From Onchocerca volvulus (lineage: Eukaryota > Nematoda > Chromadorea > Rhabditida > Onchocercidae), in the NCBI GenBank assembly GCA_000499405.2, contig HG738136.1:2396646-2460645 (forward strand): a stretch of 64,000 nucleotides of DNA. Direction: 5' to 3'. Numbering within the stretch: the stretch's first letter is position 1; every line of letters begins with the position of its first letter. The notes below the pieces were generated by a model that did not search any database, was not told where the DNA came from, and saw only the letters and a program-made list of their open reading frames with translations. The position numbers and the translations under genes are program-made. This document shows, one piece after another, positions 37,101-50,588 of the stretch.

Positions 37101-40100
37101 CTTTCGTATGATTTCATAGCTTCATTTTATGACAGAATTTATTAAACATTTATAACTGTTATTTGAAGAATTAAGATTATATCATTTTTCAGGTCATTGT
37201 AGTACCATATTTCAGGATATTGTAGTTACAGAATATTTTCCGAAATATTAGTAGATTGTTTCTATTCCATAGGAACAGTATTAACAAAGAGGTACTTTGC
37301 ATAATAAAATAATTTAAAAATTAGAAATAAAAGAAGAAAAATTGAATTTAAAAGTAAAAATCTACGAATTAATTTAGTCTTTATCCAAATGATTGTGCAT
37401 TATAATAATTTGAATTTCTATTTTATTTTAGCGAGCAGAAAAATTATCAGAAGAAGTTCCATCTTTAACGTTAAACATTGAATTGTTGGCTGAAGAACGT
37501 GTACTTGACGTCAAATTGATATGTTCAACAGCATTTCACGTTGAACACAAATATACATCATTTCCTAATATTGGTTTGTTTAAATCATAAAAGTGAATTA
37601 ATTTAATTAAATCATTCAAATAATTTTATAAAAAAAAAAACTCATTTAATAGTGAAAAAATTATCAGGCAAAGTTTTATTTTCTATATATTGGATGAGCC
37701 TAGTTAAACTTAAGAAATTACATAATTTGAAAAAAAATTCCAAATTCAATTTTTGTTTGCTTCATAGTTTATTTCTTCATAATCATTGAGATATTTCTTT
37801 AGACAATTGTCAATTTGATGAATTTTATTTTCTTCAAATTTTCAGCAAGTTTTGATCAATTTCAAGAATTAAATAATAAATCTTTGTAATATTTTCTTTT
37901 ATCACTAAAAATCGATTAATTATAGATAGCTCACAAAAATTATCAACTGGTATGTACGTCTTACATCATCCAGTAAATGATTTGCGATGTAAACTTTCAG
38001 CATTTTCCTCTAATTTTGGTTTGTTTTAATAATTGTGTTAAGAAATAATATTCGTAATTTTAATCATTTTATCAAAAACTTATTAGAATACTTTATTTTT
38101 ATATTAAGAATGAAAAAATAGTACGAAATTTTTTATCCATATAAAAGTAATTAATTTCCATAAAAGTAATAAAAGTAATTTCTATAGTAATTTCCATTTA
38201 AAAGTAATTTCAGTAAAAATAATTCAAAAACTTTTCTCTTTTTTTCCTTATATTAATAATACTGAGAAAAGTTCTTAATAGAATTAATGGTAATAGATAG
38301 AAAAAAGATGATAAAGCATTCGAGCTATTAATTAAATACTTAATAGTCATTCTATTCATATTATATATCTAATAATTAAGTACCTAAATATTTCTGTGTT
38401 TCTTTTTAGAATTTTTCATGAATAATTTTATGCATAATTATTATATCCATTCAAGTTACTATTGATAAATGAGTACTTTTTATTTTTAATCCTTTTATTT
38501 GATCTTTAAATTTATTTAAATTTCATAGTTTTTGAACTTTTTATTAAGCTGATGTGGCCAGTAAAGAACTCAAAATGCCTTTGAATTTAATGTGTCGTAC
38601 TGTAACTGTTCGACGAAGTGGACAATGCAAAGTGACCATAGAATCATCGTTAGATATTCTTGATATAAAAAATTTATTTCCAGGTATTTCTTTTCGTAAT
38701 TTCTTTTTCTTTTTTTAATTTCATAAATTTTCATAGGAAAATCAAAAAATTATGTTTATTTTTTCAGAAATTCTAGATAATTTTAAAGTTTTGTGGTAAA
38801 TTTTAGCTAAAATCCTATTTTTTTTTCACTTTAAATCTTATATTTTGATAAAAAATATGTCAAATAAGAGTTAAGGATGAACTTCCTGATAGAGGTCACA
38901 TTTATCATTATTTGTGAAATTCATTTTTTAATTAAATGTATTTAGTAATTTCTGTTCTTTCTTGGCTTATTTAATATTTCCAAATATACTATTTCGTCGT
39001 ACAATAATTTTTCATATCGGTTAAATTGTTAATTAAATTGAAAGAAATAAAACAAGAATTTTCCTTTAATGATTTAATTTTTCATCAAAATTCTCGTGTA
39101 CTTTCAGAATTTGAATCTGAAAATAATGCAGTAATTGGTTTTCAACCGTATTTATCAGAAACGGTCATTTCAGTTTATTCATCTCAGAAATACAGTAAAT
39201 AAATTTCAATTTTCTTCTCATCCTCTCTTTCCATCATTTTTTTTTTTTTTTTTTAATTTTAAAAACTTTAAAATTTTCGTAATGTTTGCGGGAAAATTTT
39301 TATGAAAAAATTTTTTCTTTCGTCTGTTTATCAAATTATTTGAATTTAGAGCGATATCGAATTCAAGCTGAAAGCATGGATTTTATTTATTTATTTACCG
39401 ATGAATTAATCACAAGGATACAAGGGAAACAACCGGATGTAAAATTAAACTGTACACTTCCATTAGATCAAATCCTTCATGATTTCAAAGTATATGTAGA
39501 AGTGAGTTTATTTCAAATTTTATCAAAAAAATTATTGACAAAATTGAAAATCATATTAGAATTGGATTATCTTAAAAGTTACGAATGATTGGAAATTCAA
39601 TGAAATTTCCATAAATTTCATTATAATTACTATTAAATATTGAAGTTTCTAATTTATCTTAAAAAGTGAAATGAATTCGGTGACAGTCATTTATTTTTTT
39701 TTTCCTTTCTTAAACAAATTTCTCCAGCAGATTACTTTATTTTAATTAATTAATTTATTTATTTTGGTAGATTTCAAGTTTATTTTGATGAATTTTCCTC
39801 CCAATGTTTTTTATTTTTTTAAGCTTGAAAAGAAACAGTTTGAGGAAGAGAAAGAACTGGAACGAATTTGCATTCTTTTACGCAATGTTCAAGCAACTAT
39901 TTTAACAAAATTAAAAGGAGAACGACCAACAGAAATTGATCATTTGAATACTTTATTGAATTATACATATCAACAGGTTTGATATAATTATTTTTAATTA
40001 TTTTTGTTAATTAAATTACGCATAAGTTGGTGGATTGTTAATTTAAATTTTTGAATTGCTTTTTTTTTCGGATTTGAAATTTTTGAGTCTTCATTTTTTT

Positions 40101-40996
40101 TAAATTTCTATTGCTCAACATTTTTTTTTTTATTTTACCCCCTTTTTTTTTTTTTTTTTTTTTTTAAAGAAAAAAATGAAAAAAAATTATATTACTGGAA
40201 GAAATCGATTGTTTTAATTATGTTATTAACAAAGATTCTTCGTCCTAGTAATTCTTTTGAGCATTTCGTATTATTTCAAATTATTTTTTGATTTTTAATC
40301 TTTGAATTTATCAGAAAAAAAGTTTTTGCAGATATTATGTTGTGTGGATCGTTTGGAACAATTAAATCAAATGTTACATTCTGCTAGCTTATCATTATCA
40401 TCAGCATTGAATCTGATATCTTTGATAACTTCTCTTAAAGGAAATCCATTACCTTTGGATGGTACTATTATCAATAATTCTGGACAGGTAATATACAAAA
40501 TTTTATGCTTATTTGTAAAAGAGAGAGCAAATAGATGATATTATATTATATTATCCTTCTTATCTTCGTCAAAAATTGATAAGAGAAGACTTCATTGATA
40601 ACCTCAACCAGTGATGCTTATCAGTAGCTTCAATAAAAAATTGCAAATTTACGAAATTGATAATGTTTAGCACAGTAGAGATATGATATGCGATGATTTT
40701 ATATTTCTTAAATTAATTTTTTTTCTAAATTTCAGTCAATTTGGGAACGTATCAAATGGATAATATCAAAGTTTCAATCAATCGATTTAAATTCTGATTT
40801 ATCATTAAATGATTTGCGAAATTTGTTGCAAAAGTTTTGTGAAGGTACTTCTGGTCCAATGCCTTATATAGCTGAAGATAATAAAGAAGATGAAAATGAA
40901 GATGATGATGAAGTAGAACAATCGGAAACAATTATTAATCCGTTAATTTCCGGTTTATTGCCTTTTGATGATGGATTTGCTGATAAAAAACAATAA
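34108..40996 (+). CDS. BBS9: BBS9 (PTHB1), BBSome subunit
   Basis: Fifteen exons, all in phase: 34108-34195, 34621-34839, 34988-35304, 35652-35835, 36127-36256, 36459-36643, 37026-37087, 37432-37573, 37926-38018, 38549-38683, 39108-39194, 39350-39501, 39824-39976, 40332-40487, 40736-40996 (TAA); 787 residues (human about 887). The BBSome is a coat-like complex that moves membrane proteins in and out of cilia; BBS9 is a scaffold subunit. The N-terminal beta-propeller is clear: QIVVGSITGRIWIIDPG, YEHN-like LHEHNITAIAYNM, MTSSLMVF, ANWTFNLGDYALDLE and SIGYLGTEPALFRIP all align with human PTHB1. After it come the beta-rich middle (exons 37432-39194), YRIQAESMDFIYLFTDELI, and the C-terminal helical region with EIDHLNTLLNYTYQQ. 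The tail ends in an acidic Glu/Asp run (exon 40736). The start is supported by MSVFH, similar to MSLFK in human. An X-box precedes it. Confidence 0.96.
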
Positions 40997-41980
40997 TAAT
41001 TGATAAGCATTTATCAGTATGTTAATAAGCTATGTACAGTTCACATATTTTTAGGTATAAAAAAGAAATTTTCAGAATTTGAATTTCTGTAATTGTTAAA
41101 GTATTAATTAATATTCATTTTAAATAATATTATTAAAAATTTTATTTCTTTCTTTCTACTTTATTCAGTATTTTTGTATTGTAATTCTCCAATGTAATAT
41201 CATGTAATTTATATCAATTCTATTCATTAATTATCATTTTGCTAGTAAATTATCCTCCCAATCGATTTTATTGATTACTTTTCATAAATGTTTGAATTAG
41301 AAATTCCAACTTCTCAGGAAAGTCACATCATAAATGAAAAAAGTTGAAGTATTATTTATATAGGATATAATAAGCGTAACAAAAATACGAGCAACATATT
41401 TATCATCAAGAAATATTTCAAAAAAAAAATGATAAATTTATCTCCGATAAATATTATTGATTTATTTTTTATAAGAAAAAATATTTTCGTATATAAAAGA
41501 GGATTTTTTCATGAAATCAGGAGAGAAATGGTAAGTGGATTTTAGTTTAAATATATGCAAATAAAAATTCAAAAAAAAAAATTTGACTTTTTTTTTTTAT
41601 TATCATATATAAAAATATTTTCTCTTTTTAAAAAAATTAAAGAATTAAAAAGATTAAAAATAAAAAAGATAACAACGTCCATATTTTTATCAAATTATCA
41701 ATCAATCGGTGACTAAAGCATTGCTTATTAGTGCATAATTTAAAAAAAAAAATTTATGTTTATATTTACAAATCAAAATTGGATAGCATTTTTGGTGATA
41801 TTATCGTAAAATATATTTTATCAGATCTTACGATGCGTTATTATCAATGATAAGAAATAGAAAAAGAAAAAAAGGAGAAAATGTTATCAAATTCGGATTG
41901 ATCAGATGGAAATTGGTCAATAAGTGCGATCGATCGATTAATATCTTTTATTGTTTAATTTTTCAAATTTCCATTTGTTT
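40997..41980. other. Intergenic region, BBS9 to BMPER-like gene
   Basis: About 1 kb, extremely AT-rich, between two plus-strand genes. It should contain the BBS9 3' UTR and the promoter of the secreted protein. No conserved exon or RNA gene was recognised. Confidence 0.5.
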
Positions 41981-44670
41981 ATGATTTGTGAAAGTTCATA
42001 CTGTATTACTATTTTTTTATTAACTTTCCTATTAATACAAGTAAATAATCAACTTATTGGCCAAGGTTAGTTTTTTTTTCCATTTTTCAATTTTTTTTTT
42101 TTTTTTTGGAACTTGAAAATTAAATTATTAATTGAATTGTTATAAAAATTGGTAATAGATAAGAAAGAACTTATACTACAAAATTCAAAATCCGAAAAAA
42201 TCAAATCGTTGCAATTTTCCTAAAAAAAAAAAAGTGGAATAAATAAATTTATTGCATTTCCATGTTATCCCTTCTTTGTCATCAAAGTTTTAAGATCGTA
42301 AATGAATGTTACATAAATGATAAAATTGATAGTATCATCATCTTATCCTACATTATAAGATTTTATCACTTTATCTTTTATGATAAAATTGCTATTATTA
42401 TCAACGTCAACTATTTGTTATTTTTGCAAACAATTTTTAATAAATATAATTTGAAATTTAAAATTTTAGGAATACCATGTACAAATGAAGGTGCCAAAAT
42501 TAATTTAGCAAATATAACACGTGGTTTGGTTACATCACCTTGTTATCACTGTATATGTAAAGTTGGTGATTAATTATTTCATTAATTAATTTTAATTACT
42601 AATTTAAGCTATTAGCTTACTTACTTATCGTTTTCTTAAATTATCATGCCGATCAGGAAATCTGACCTGAAAAACACCTGATATCGTAGCTTGAAAATAC
42701 TAAAGATCATATTTCCGGTTACTCTAAACGGATCAAGAAAACATCACTGAAATGTACTTTTTCGGAGCTGAAGAATAACCGGAAGACGATACGGAACCGG
42801 TAGAATGACATTATATAGATTAAAGTGGAATGATTTTAGAACTGATATAGTAAATTATTTTCCGAAAACGAATAATCAAAATGTTGATATGATTAGGGAA
42901 ATCAATTATATTAATTGATTTGATTAGTTACTAATCATACTATGTTTAGAAGATTTCTTTTCAAACAATTATCAAATCTTATCAGTAGAATTGATCTTAA
43001 AGAAATTAACTGCTGAGATTATTATTCAAGTAGCATTCAAGTTTTTATAAAATTTATTTAAGTCATTACCAGATTATCACCACATTATTACTAGAATATA
43101 ATCTTACAAAGTTTCATTCAGGTCATTACTAGAGTACAATTCAGGTCGATTGTTATAAAGTGCCATTTAAGTCATTGACAGAGTATCATTAGATCATTTA
43201 TTTACTCATCCTGAAAAGTATGATTTAGGTCGTCCTTATAGAGTACCATTCAGATCATCATTCCAGGTTATTTTCAGGATGGTATAATAACATGCGTATT
43301 AGAAAAATGTGAATCGTTGAAAAGTTGTCCTACAGCATGGGATCGTAATAATACTACCTGTTGTATGAAATGTTTGCATTGTATTCATTTGGGTATCAAA
43401 CGATACAATAATCAAATTTGGTCAAGCATGCAAGATGCATGCACGCAAATTGCATGCAAAGTAACTTGCCTCTTTTTTTTCAATCATAAATATGAAATTT
43501 TTTTGGCATTAGTCAAAATTTAAATTTGAAAATTAAAAATTAAAAAATTAAAATTATTTTAAAAAAACTAATCATTTCACATTTTCATTATTATTCATAG
43601 AATTTCTCCACATTTTCTCATGTTTTACACGAATTAAACGTGAAAAATGAAAATTAAATTATTAGGCTGGTGTTATAACAAGTTGGCGTATTCAATGTGT
43701 AACGAATTGTTTAAATGGACGTTTATTGGCTGGATTTTGTTGTGGATTATGCTTAAAACCAATAAAAACACAAGATCGATGCATGCGTTGTGACCTGGTA
43801 TTAAATCGATGGTACCATTGTTATCGTTTTACTTGTCCTGTATTAAATTGTCCATTATCTCAACATACCAAAAATCCTAAAAGGTATTTTCAGGTTTTTT
43901 TTTTGTCATTTTATAAAAATTTTATTTTATTTATAAAATCAAATCCTATAATAGAATTAGGTAATGTTGATTTTTGTTAATTAACTGATAATGTCATATC
44001 AATCATTTCACAAATTCGTTAAAGCAATATTTCAAACTTATCTGTCGATAATCTTATCAATTACTGTAATTTTTAGATGTTGTCCGGAATGCAAAAATCA
44101 TACGGTAATTTCGAATGACTCAAAAATGACCGTTTCAAACGGTTCGCATTGCTTCTTTCGTGGACGGCTTTATCAGGTTTATCATACATTCCGTATTGAT
44201 CCATGCTCACGTTGTTTATGTCAACCAGGCGGAATTATCTGTAAAAGGTTCGATTTGGTCAATTTCCAATCCAAATCGAATGTATTAATTTATATTCGAT
44301 AGTTCTCGAGATTTCTAACAAAATTTAAATATTATTTTCATTTCTATATTCTTACATCATCTTGTTTTTTTTTTTTTTTTTTTTTCATATTTTTTAGATT
44401 TGTTTGTCCAATCAAGGAATGCGACATGTCACTTACATTTTATAAACCAAATGTTTGTTGTCCATTTTGCTATCGGAAAGAAAATCCATGCAAAAGAATT
44501 GATATTAGTGGAAATGAAATTATAACAGAGGTAGATTTTATCCATTTGAAGTCATTCAATCTAATAGAACAGGCAAAAAATCATCAATAGGTCATGGGTC
44601 ATAGGTCAAATACTAAACAAATATCACAAAACTTGGAATGGATTTTTTTTTTTTTTGAATAAATGCATTG

Positions 44671-44709
<39 letters not shown>

Positions 44710-46989
44710 TACGTACATATACATATACATATTTCATATAAGAGATCAAAAAAAAAGAAAAAAAAATGAAATCAAATTAATCAATATTTGGATATTTTTA
44801 GCATGGCACAAAATGGACATTGAATAATAATTGTTCTAATTGTATATGTGTTAATGGATTTATAAAGTGTAAAAAAATGGACTGTCCATGGCGAGAAAAA
44901 TGTCCCGACGGACGATATTTCAAAAAATTGAATGGACCATGCTGTCATGAATGTCAAATAAGTAATTATATACATATAAATTATTTCAAATATCATTAAT
45001 TGTTTAATTTATGGAATAAATTAAAAAATTAATTAATTAATTCCAATTCATTTCATATATATTTTTTTTTTATTTAAAGCAATGTAAAATGGAAATAATT
45101 ATTAAATTAAAATGAAAATAATTATTAAAGTTATAAATTATTAAAAAGTTAATTATTATTGGAGTTATAAAGAAAAAACAAAATAGAAATAAAATGGAAA
45201 TAAATTATAAAAGCTATAAATTAGCTATTAATTTTCTCTTATATTATCATGGAAAAATTTATATTTTGTAAAATTTAAACATTTTCTCTAATTTAAATCA
45301 TTTGCAAATTGCTTATTTTCAAATTAATTACTCCTAAATAGGTGCTTTTTGTTAAATTAATCTTATCCTTAATCTATCCATTTCGATATTTCTTTTCTTG
45401 TTCAATTTTAAATGTTTATTATCATGATGATATCTCATATCATCATATCTACCATAAATTAATGATTCTAAATGATAAATACATACATTTATTACTTCAA
45501 TAATCAAAAATAAAAAATAAAAAATGAAATAATTCATTTTCTTTTGAATTAATAATTATTGTTATTTTTGCAGAGGAAAATTCTTGTACGATATTTGCTG
45601 ATTCATATTATGTAACATTTGACAATTTTGGTAATTCATTTCAAGGAATATGTAATAATTACATTCTTACCCAAGAATGCACACTTAATGGGTAATTTAT
45701 TTTGAAACGAAAAAGAAATTGGCGGAAATTTTTGAAATTTATTTCTAATTTAATTAAAATAAAAAAAAAAAATGAATCAATAATGCATCATCAAATATTT
45801 ATTTCATTCACAGTGTTGATCCAAAATTCAAGATAATTGGCGTAAATAGCGGAAAATCATCGTTCACTTGGATCCAACGTGTAATTATTTCCATCTCACT
45901 TTTTAATGGAACTTTTTTTACCATACATTTATTGCCAAAAAAGGTTAAAACTTTTTTTTTGAATTTATAAATTGAAATTCATCGAATAATATAAAAAGTA
46001 GAAGAGCAAATTTTAGAGTTATTTCAAAAGTTTTAGAGTTATTTTCAAGTTTTAAAGTTTTCAAAAGAATTATTTCATCGTACGTTAATGTTTTTTTTTT
46101 TTTTTAAGATTATACGTGAACGTATGAAACTAATCAATATTCCGTATGTTCGTTATAACGATTGGCCAGAATATCGTGCTTTTGAAGATCCTTCAACCGG
46201 ACATCTTGTTGTTTCATTCAAATTAATCGGTTTGAAAATAATTTGGGACGGAGAATCGTTTGTTGAAATAATTCTTACTAAACGAAATCAATTCAAGATA
46301 ATTCTTTTTCAATTAATTAATTATTCCAAAATAAATATTATTTTAATTTAATTGAAATTAAATTTCAATAAATATTCGATGTGAATTTTCCTAAAATTAA
46401 CAATAATATCTTCGGTCAAAACAATTTTTTTTTTATTTTTAGTGCTTGTTTTAAATTTAACTTTTCATATGAATAGAATGTATGAGTTGAAGTATTTATA
46501 TATCAGTATATTTAATTTAAATATCATTTCATTCTATTTGAGTTCTGTTTTTTATAAACTAAATATATTATTAATTTTTTAATATATAATATATTTAAAT
46601 ATCATTTCATTTTATTTCAACATAAAAATAGAATGTTAATTCTTGGCAAAAGATTAGAAAGTTTTTTTGGAAGTGAGTGAAAGTATAAATATATTTATAA
46701 GAAAGCATAACAGGATAAATTTCGAATTTCAAATGAAATAATTTTAATAATATAAGATTTATTTGATGAAAATATATGAATGAAACTTATATTTGAAATG
46801 AAATTTGAATTTTTGTAAAATAGAAGAGTTGAAATTGTTGCATTCTAGGTTTGCGGTTTATGTGGTAATTTCAACGGTGATCCGGATGATGATCTGATGA
46901 TGATATCGCATTATGCGAGGCCATCAAATCATTCCGTATCACATTTTTCCCGTTCCTCGGCATATGATAGTGCATGCAAATGGTATTAA
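41981..46989 (+). CDS. BMPER/crossveinless-2-like secreted VWC-VWD protein
   Basis: Eleven exons: 41981-42065, 42470-42561, 43278-43460, 43666-43883, 44077-44247, 44398-44530, 44802-44961, 45574-45691, 45814-45943, 46109-46297, 46849-46989 (TAA), about 539 residues (human BMPER 685). Exon 1 encodes a typical signal peptide (hydrophobic core at about residues 9-20). Five cysteine-rich VWC modules follow, each closed by CCxxC (CCMKC, CCGLC, CCPEC, CCPFC, CCHEC), the number found in BMPER/CV-2, an extracellular BMP modulator. A von Willebrand D domain comes next: CTIFADSYYVTFDN, WDGESFVEI and VCGLCGNFNGDPDDD. The acid-labile GDPH cleavage motif of CV-2 is absent (ADSY instead). The C8 and TIL parts that follow VWD in BMPER are not found before the stop. 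The join 46297/46849 fits the protein exactly but needs an AT donor; all other junctions are canonical and in phase. Kielin/chordin-like proteins are the alternative. Confidence 0.85.
44679..44704. repeat. (CA)n microsatellite in an intron
   Basis: Thirteen AC units in the intron between the exons at 44398-44530 and 44802-44961, followed by ACAT/ACGT variants and an ATACAT run to about 44730. Confidence 0.9.
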
Positions 46990-48540
46990 ACGAAACGAAA
47001 TAATTTTAATAATGTAAGATTTATACGATAAAAATACATGAACGAAATTTACATTTAAAATGAAATTTGAATTTTTATTTTTGTCAGTTGTTCAACTGAA
47101 CAAAAAAAGTTTCTCAGCCTTTTTCAAATTCTTCAGTTAATTTTTCAATTTTAACAATAACTATCATGAATTATTCCTGCATGAACGAAAAATACTTGAT
47201 ATGGTGCAGTTATAAATTTTAGAAATTAAATGATTACATAATCCTAATTACCTTAGTGATAACAATTCCTGCTATTGCTTGTGGCTGTTTTTTTTTTCTT
47301 TTGAAATTTTAGAAAATTATTAAATGGAACTGCTTTGTTTATGTTATGGTTATATCACACCACTGCTATTATTTAACTGTTGAAATAAAGTTATAATTTG
47401 CAGGTTAACTAGATGCGTTACTTCTCAGGGCCAGTATCTGGAACAGAACGATCTAACAAGATGACCTACAATAAAGGAATAGTATTTATTTGGTAAAAAA
47501 AAAAAGCTATGCAAAATACAAGAATCTCATTACGGAAATAATTTATTTTATCTTCAGTTCTTATATATATTCATACAACAAAACAGTTACATAAATCATA
47601 AATTAGTCAACATGGGAACAAAAATTAACATCCAATGTCATCTTTGAAGTCTAACGCTAAAAAAGTTAGGAATCGACTCTTATGAAAATTTATATATCTA
47701 TATAAAACATACTCGACATAACGTCTGGTTTTCAGCGTGTTGTTGGAAAAAACCGAGATAATTTTAGCATAAATTTGTTTAAATAATCAAAATACTGTAT
47801 TGTAGGAATTTTTCTTTCATAACTCATCACCTACAATGAATATAAATGAATGGTACGATGTGATTAATTCTCATCTTTGTCTCCGATTTTCCGACTTTAT
47901 ATTTAACAATTTTAATTTAATTCTCATTTTTGTCGGTATTTCCCAGCTTCATCTTCAATAATAAAAAATCGCGGACTCATGTAATGTTTGATCTTATAAT
48001 CACGCCCGTATGTCATGTCTAGAATAATAAAAACAACTCCACTATAAAAGGATATGTTATCTTTCATAACATATCCTCTAGACACATACAACTCTTCAAC
48101 CCGGTTTTATTCTACGACTCTTCTTTCATTATTTTTTTTACCATTAGCATCTATTTTAATATTAGTATAATAGCCCTACTATTATATTTGAATTCGTAAC
48201 AGTGTACTGTCCATATCCAGTCCATCAATAAAACTTCCCCATAACAAATTTTTTCTTTCCCAACAATGTAACTACAAATGGTAGTGTTGGTATCAGCCAA
48301 CTAAGACAAGCAAGTTAAGATATCGACCGATGAATTAATATACTATCTCCAAGCTCTATCTCGAGAGCAATTCTCAAGATGCTAATGCATGAACATTTTG
48401 ACATGCAGTCGCTTCATCAACCGCATCTACTAAACACTGATGGTTAGTTAGATAAATCTCATAGTAAATCCTTCTCATCAAAAATTTAAAAGAAAAAAGC
48501 CATGATTCGCCAGGACTGACATACAAGAACAAAAAAATTA
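46990..48540. other. Convergent intergenic region
   Basis: About 1.55 kb between the plus-strand BMPER-like stop and the minus-strand IMP3 stop. It holds both 3' ends. An AATAAA lies at 47384-47389, about 395 bases past the BMPER-like stop. I found no continuation of the VWD protein (C8 or TIL cysteines) and no other gene. Confidence 0.5.
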
Positions 48541-49702
48541 TCATAACAAAAAATCATCACGTTCATTATTATAGTTGAGAATATGCTTCCTGATTTTTGA
48601 GTCTTTCGTCCATGTAATACAATCCTGCAAATTTCGAGTAACCAGAAATGCAGGATCAGTCACTAATTCTATTCCGACACGTACATGTCCCTGTTCCACA
48701 AGATCGCTCGCATTTCGTACAGTTTCTGCCATTTCTAGACGTTTCATCACAACCTATAATAACGACAAAATTGTTGGAGAAAAAACTTTTGCTGAAAGTT
48801 CCAAAAACACAGTGTTTCTGAATGAATAAATTTAAAATTCTTCCAACATTTATGAAAAGAGTAGAATCTTTGGAACTCTAAAAACACAGTAGATTATATT
48901 TCATAGACTGAATCTTAGATCTCTTTTTTTTAATCAGATAGAACAGGAATCATAACATACTGGTAATCGTCGCCTACAAAACGAAGAAGCGGAAACTTTA
49001 CTGGCACGTTCCAACGTGTCAGCAGTCGGTATCAATCCCATAGCATACAGTTTTTCTAAAAATTCTCGAACTGTTTTCAAACGAAATGGATCATTCAGTG
49101 GTAATTCTTTTAACATTAACGCAATTTCCCGAATCTGCAAATGCAATAAAACTACAGGAAAAAATCTCTAGCAATAGACCAGCTAATCAAGTTTTTTTCA
49201 AAATAAAATGATTATAGCAGCATATTTCTACACTTCGCCCCATTTACTTATTTAGTTTAGACGAATCATATTTTTTTCAACTATGATTAATGTGCTACTA
49301 CTTTTCATTATTGGGATATGCAAAGGAATTTCCACATAACTTCTATTACAAATTCATTTATCGAAGCGCATAAAATTTTTGAACTACCTAATGTTATATA
49401 ATCCTCTTATCTTGTAATCGGTCGTATTTTCATTACGGAAGTGGCATAAAATCTAAAAAAAGAAGAAAAAAGCAAGAGTTAAATTCCTCTTCCCTTTGAT
49501 TTATTTGAAGAATAAAACTGTAATATAATATGCATAAACTAACATTAGCTGCCAACATATTATACATCGAATAATGCTGGCGCTTCTTGATGTGATATCG
49601 TTGCAAAATCTTCGCTTCATGAATGTTGTTATCAAGTTCCCATGAAATAAAATCAACTTTTTTTAGCAATTTCTTCTCATGAAATTTTAATTTACGTACC
49701 AT
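48541..49702 (-). CDS. IMP3: IMP3, U3 snoRNP (SSU processome) protein
   Basis: Three exons in phase: 49702-49544, 49134-48961, 48753-48541 (TGA), coding for 181 residues (human 184). IMP3 belongs to the Imp3/uS4 family; with Imp4 it chaperones pairing of U3 snoRNA with pre-18S rRNA in the nucleolus. The match is collinear throughout: MVRKLKFHEKKLLKKVDFISWE, YHIKKRQHYSMYN, LEKLYAMGLIPT, ASSFCRRRLP, the S4 RNA-binding core VEQGHVRVGIELVTDPAFLV, then the C-terminal NERDDFLL. The ATG is preceded by a 16-base leader starting after TTTTGCAG at 49719, a likely trans-splice acceptor. Nothing appears missing. Confidence 0.97.
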
Positions 49703-49718
49703 TTTCAAAAGCAAGTAC

Positions 49719-50588
49719 CTGCAAAAAGATTCGGTTTCTTTTTTTAGATAGCAATATATCAAATATACAATTAATTTTTCCGATGATACATGAAATGTGC
49801 TCAACGTAAGCTAAATTTACACGTAGAACAACAATACAGATGTAAATTTCGCAAGAAAAACGCAACCAAATTTAAATTAATCATTAGTTGCATTTCCATG
49901 CGAAATCACATAATACATAGCAGAAGCACAAAAAAATGCGATAATATTCAAAGTCAAGTTCTCACTAAAAATCATCCTAACTTCGATAGAACCAAGCGTT
50001 CATATTTAAATGAAACCAATTCCGACCAACTGCTAGAACTACAAAAATCAATCCTTCTGAGTCACAATGATCATCCTCTATGACACTACTATGTCCCATT
50101 TCCAGTATCCATACATTAGCGTAGTTACACAATCTCTTTTCAAGACATTAAAATTTCTCTTTATTCCTCTTAACACTTCAGTTCGAAAATTTGATCCGTA
50201 ATTTTTTTTAGATTAAAATTTAAAAATTTTGTGAAAAAATTTCTTATAACTTCTTATTATGCATGCATAAGACTCATTCTTTCAATTATCTTTCATCTAT
50301 CATCGATTCCTTCTAAATTTTGATAATGAATAATCGTATTTAGTAATTAAACATTATAATACATTTCGCCGTATACGCTCCTATGAGTATGTGAAAGGAC
50401 TTATTGTGCTACCCGGAACAAAAGATTAATTGCTTATCAGTAGAAATTATATTATCAGAGATAAGTTAGTACTCTTCTTTTATTATTCAAAGCTATCATC
50501 TGTCACGTTATTCGCAGTTATCAATGAAATATTCCCGAAGTAAATAATTTAATAATCGTATATACAGTAACACTAACAGTTAAGATTA
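49719..50588. other. Intergenic region upstream of IMP3
   Basis: About 870 bp between IMP3 and the minus-strand gene at 50589-53894. A plus-strand open frame of 97 codons at 49790-50083 has fairly mixed composition but no recognisable motif, splice context or similarity, so it is not called. No other feature was seen. Confidence 0.45.

Noticed and set aside
46621..46680. Possible exon between the two VWD exons of the BMPER-like gene
   Set aside because: It gives a VWD-compatible short peptide, but neither reading frame connects in phase to the exon at 46849.
49790..50083. 97-codon plus-strand open frame upstream of IMP3
   Set aside because: Mixed composition, but no similarity, no leader acceptor and no downstream exon; not enough to call a gene.
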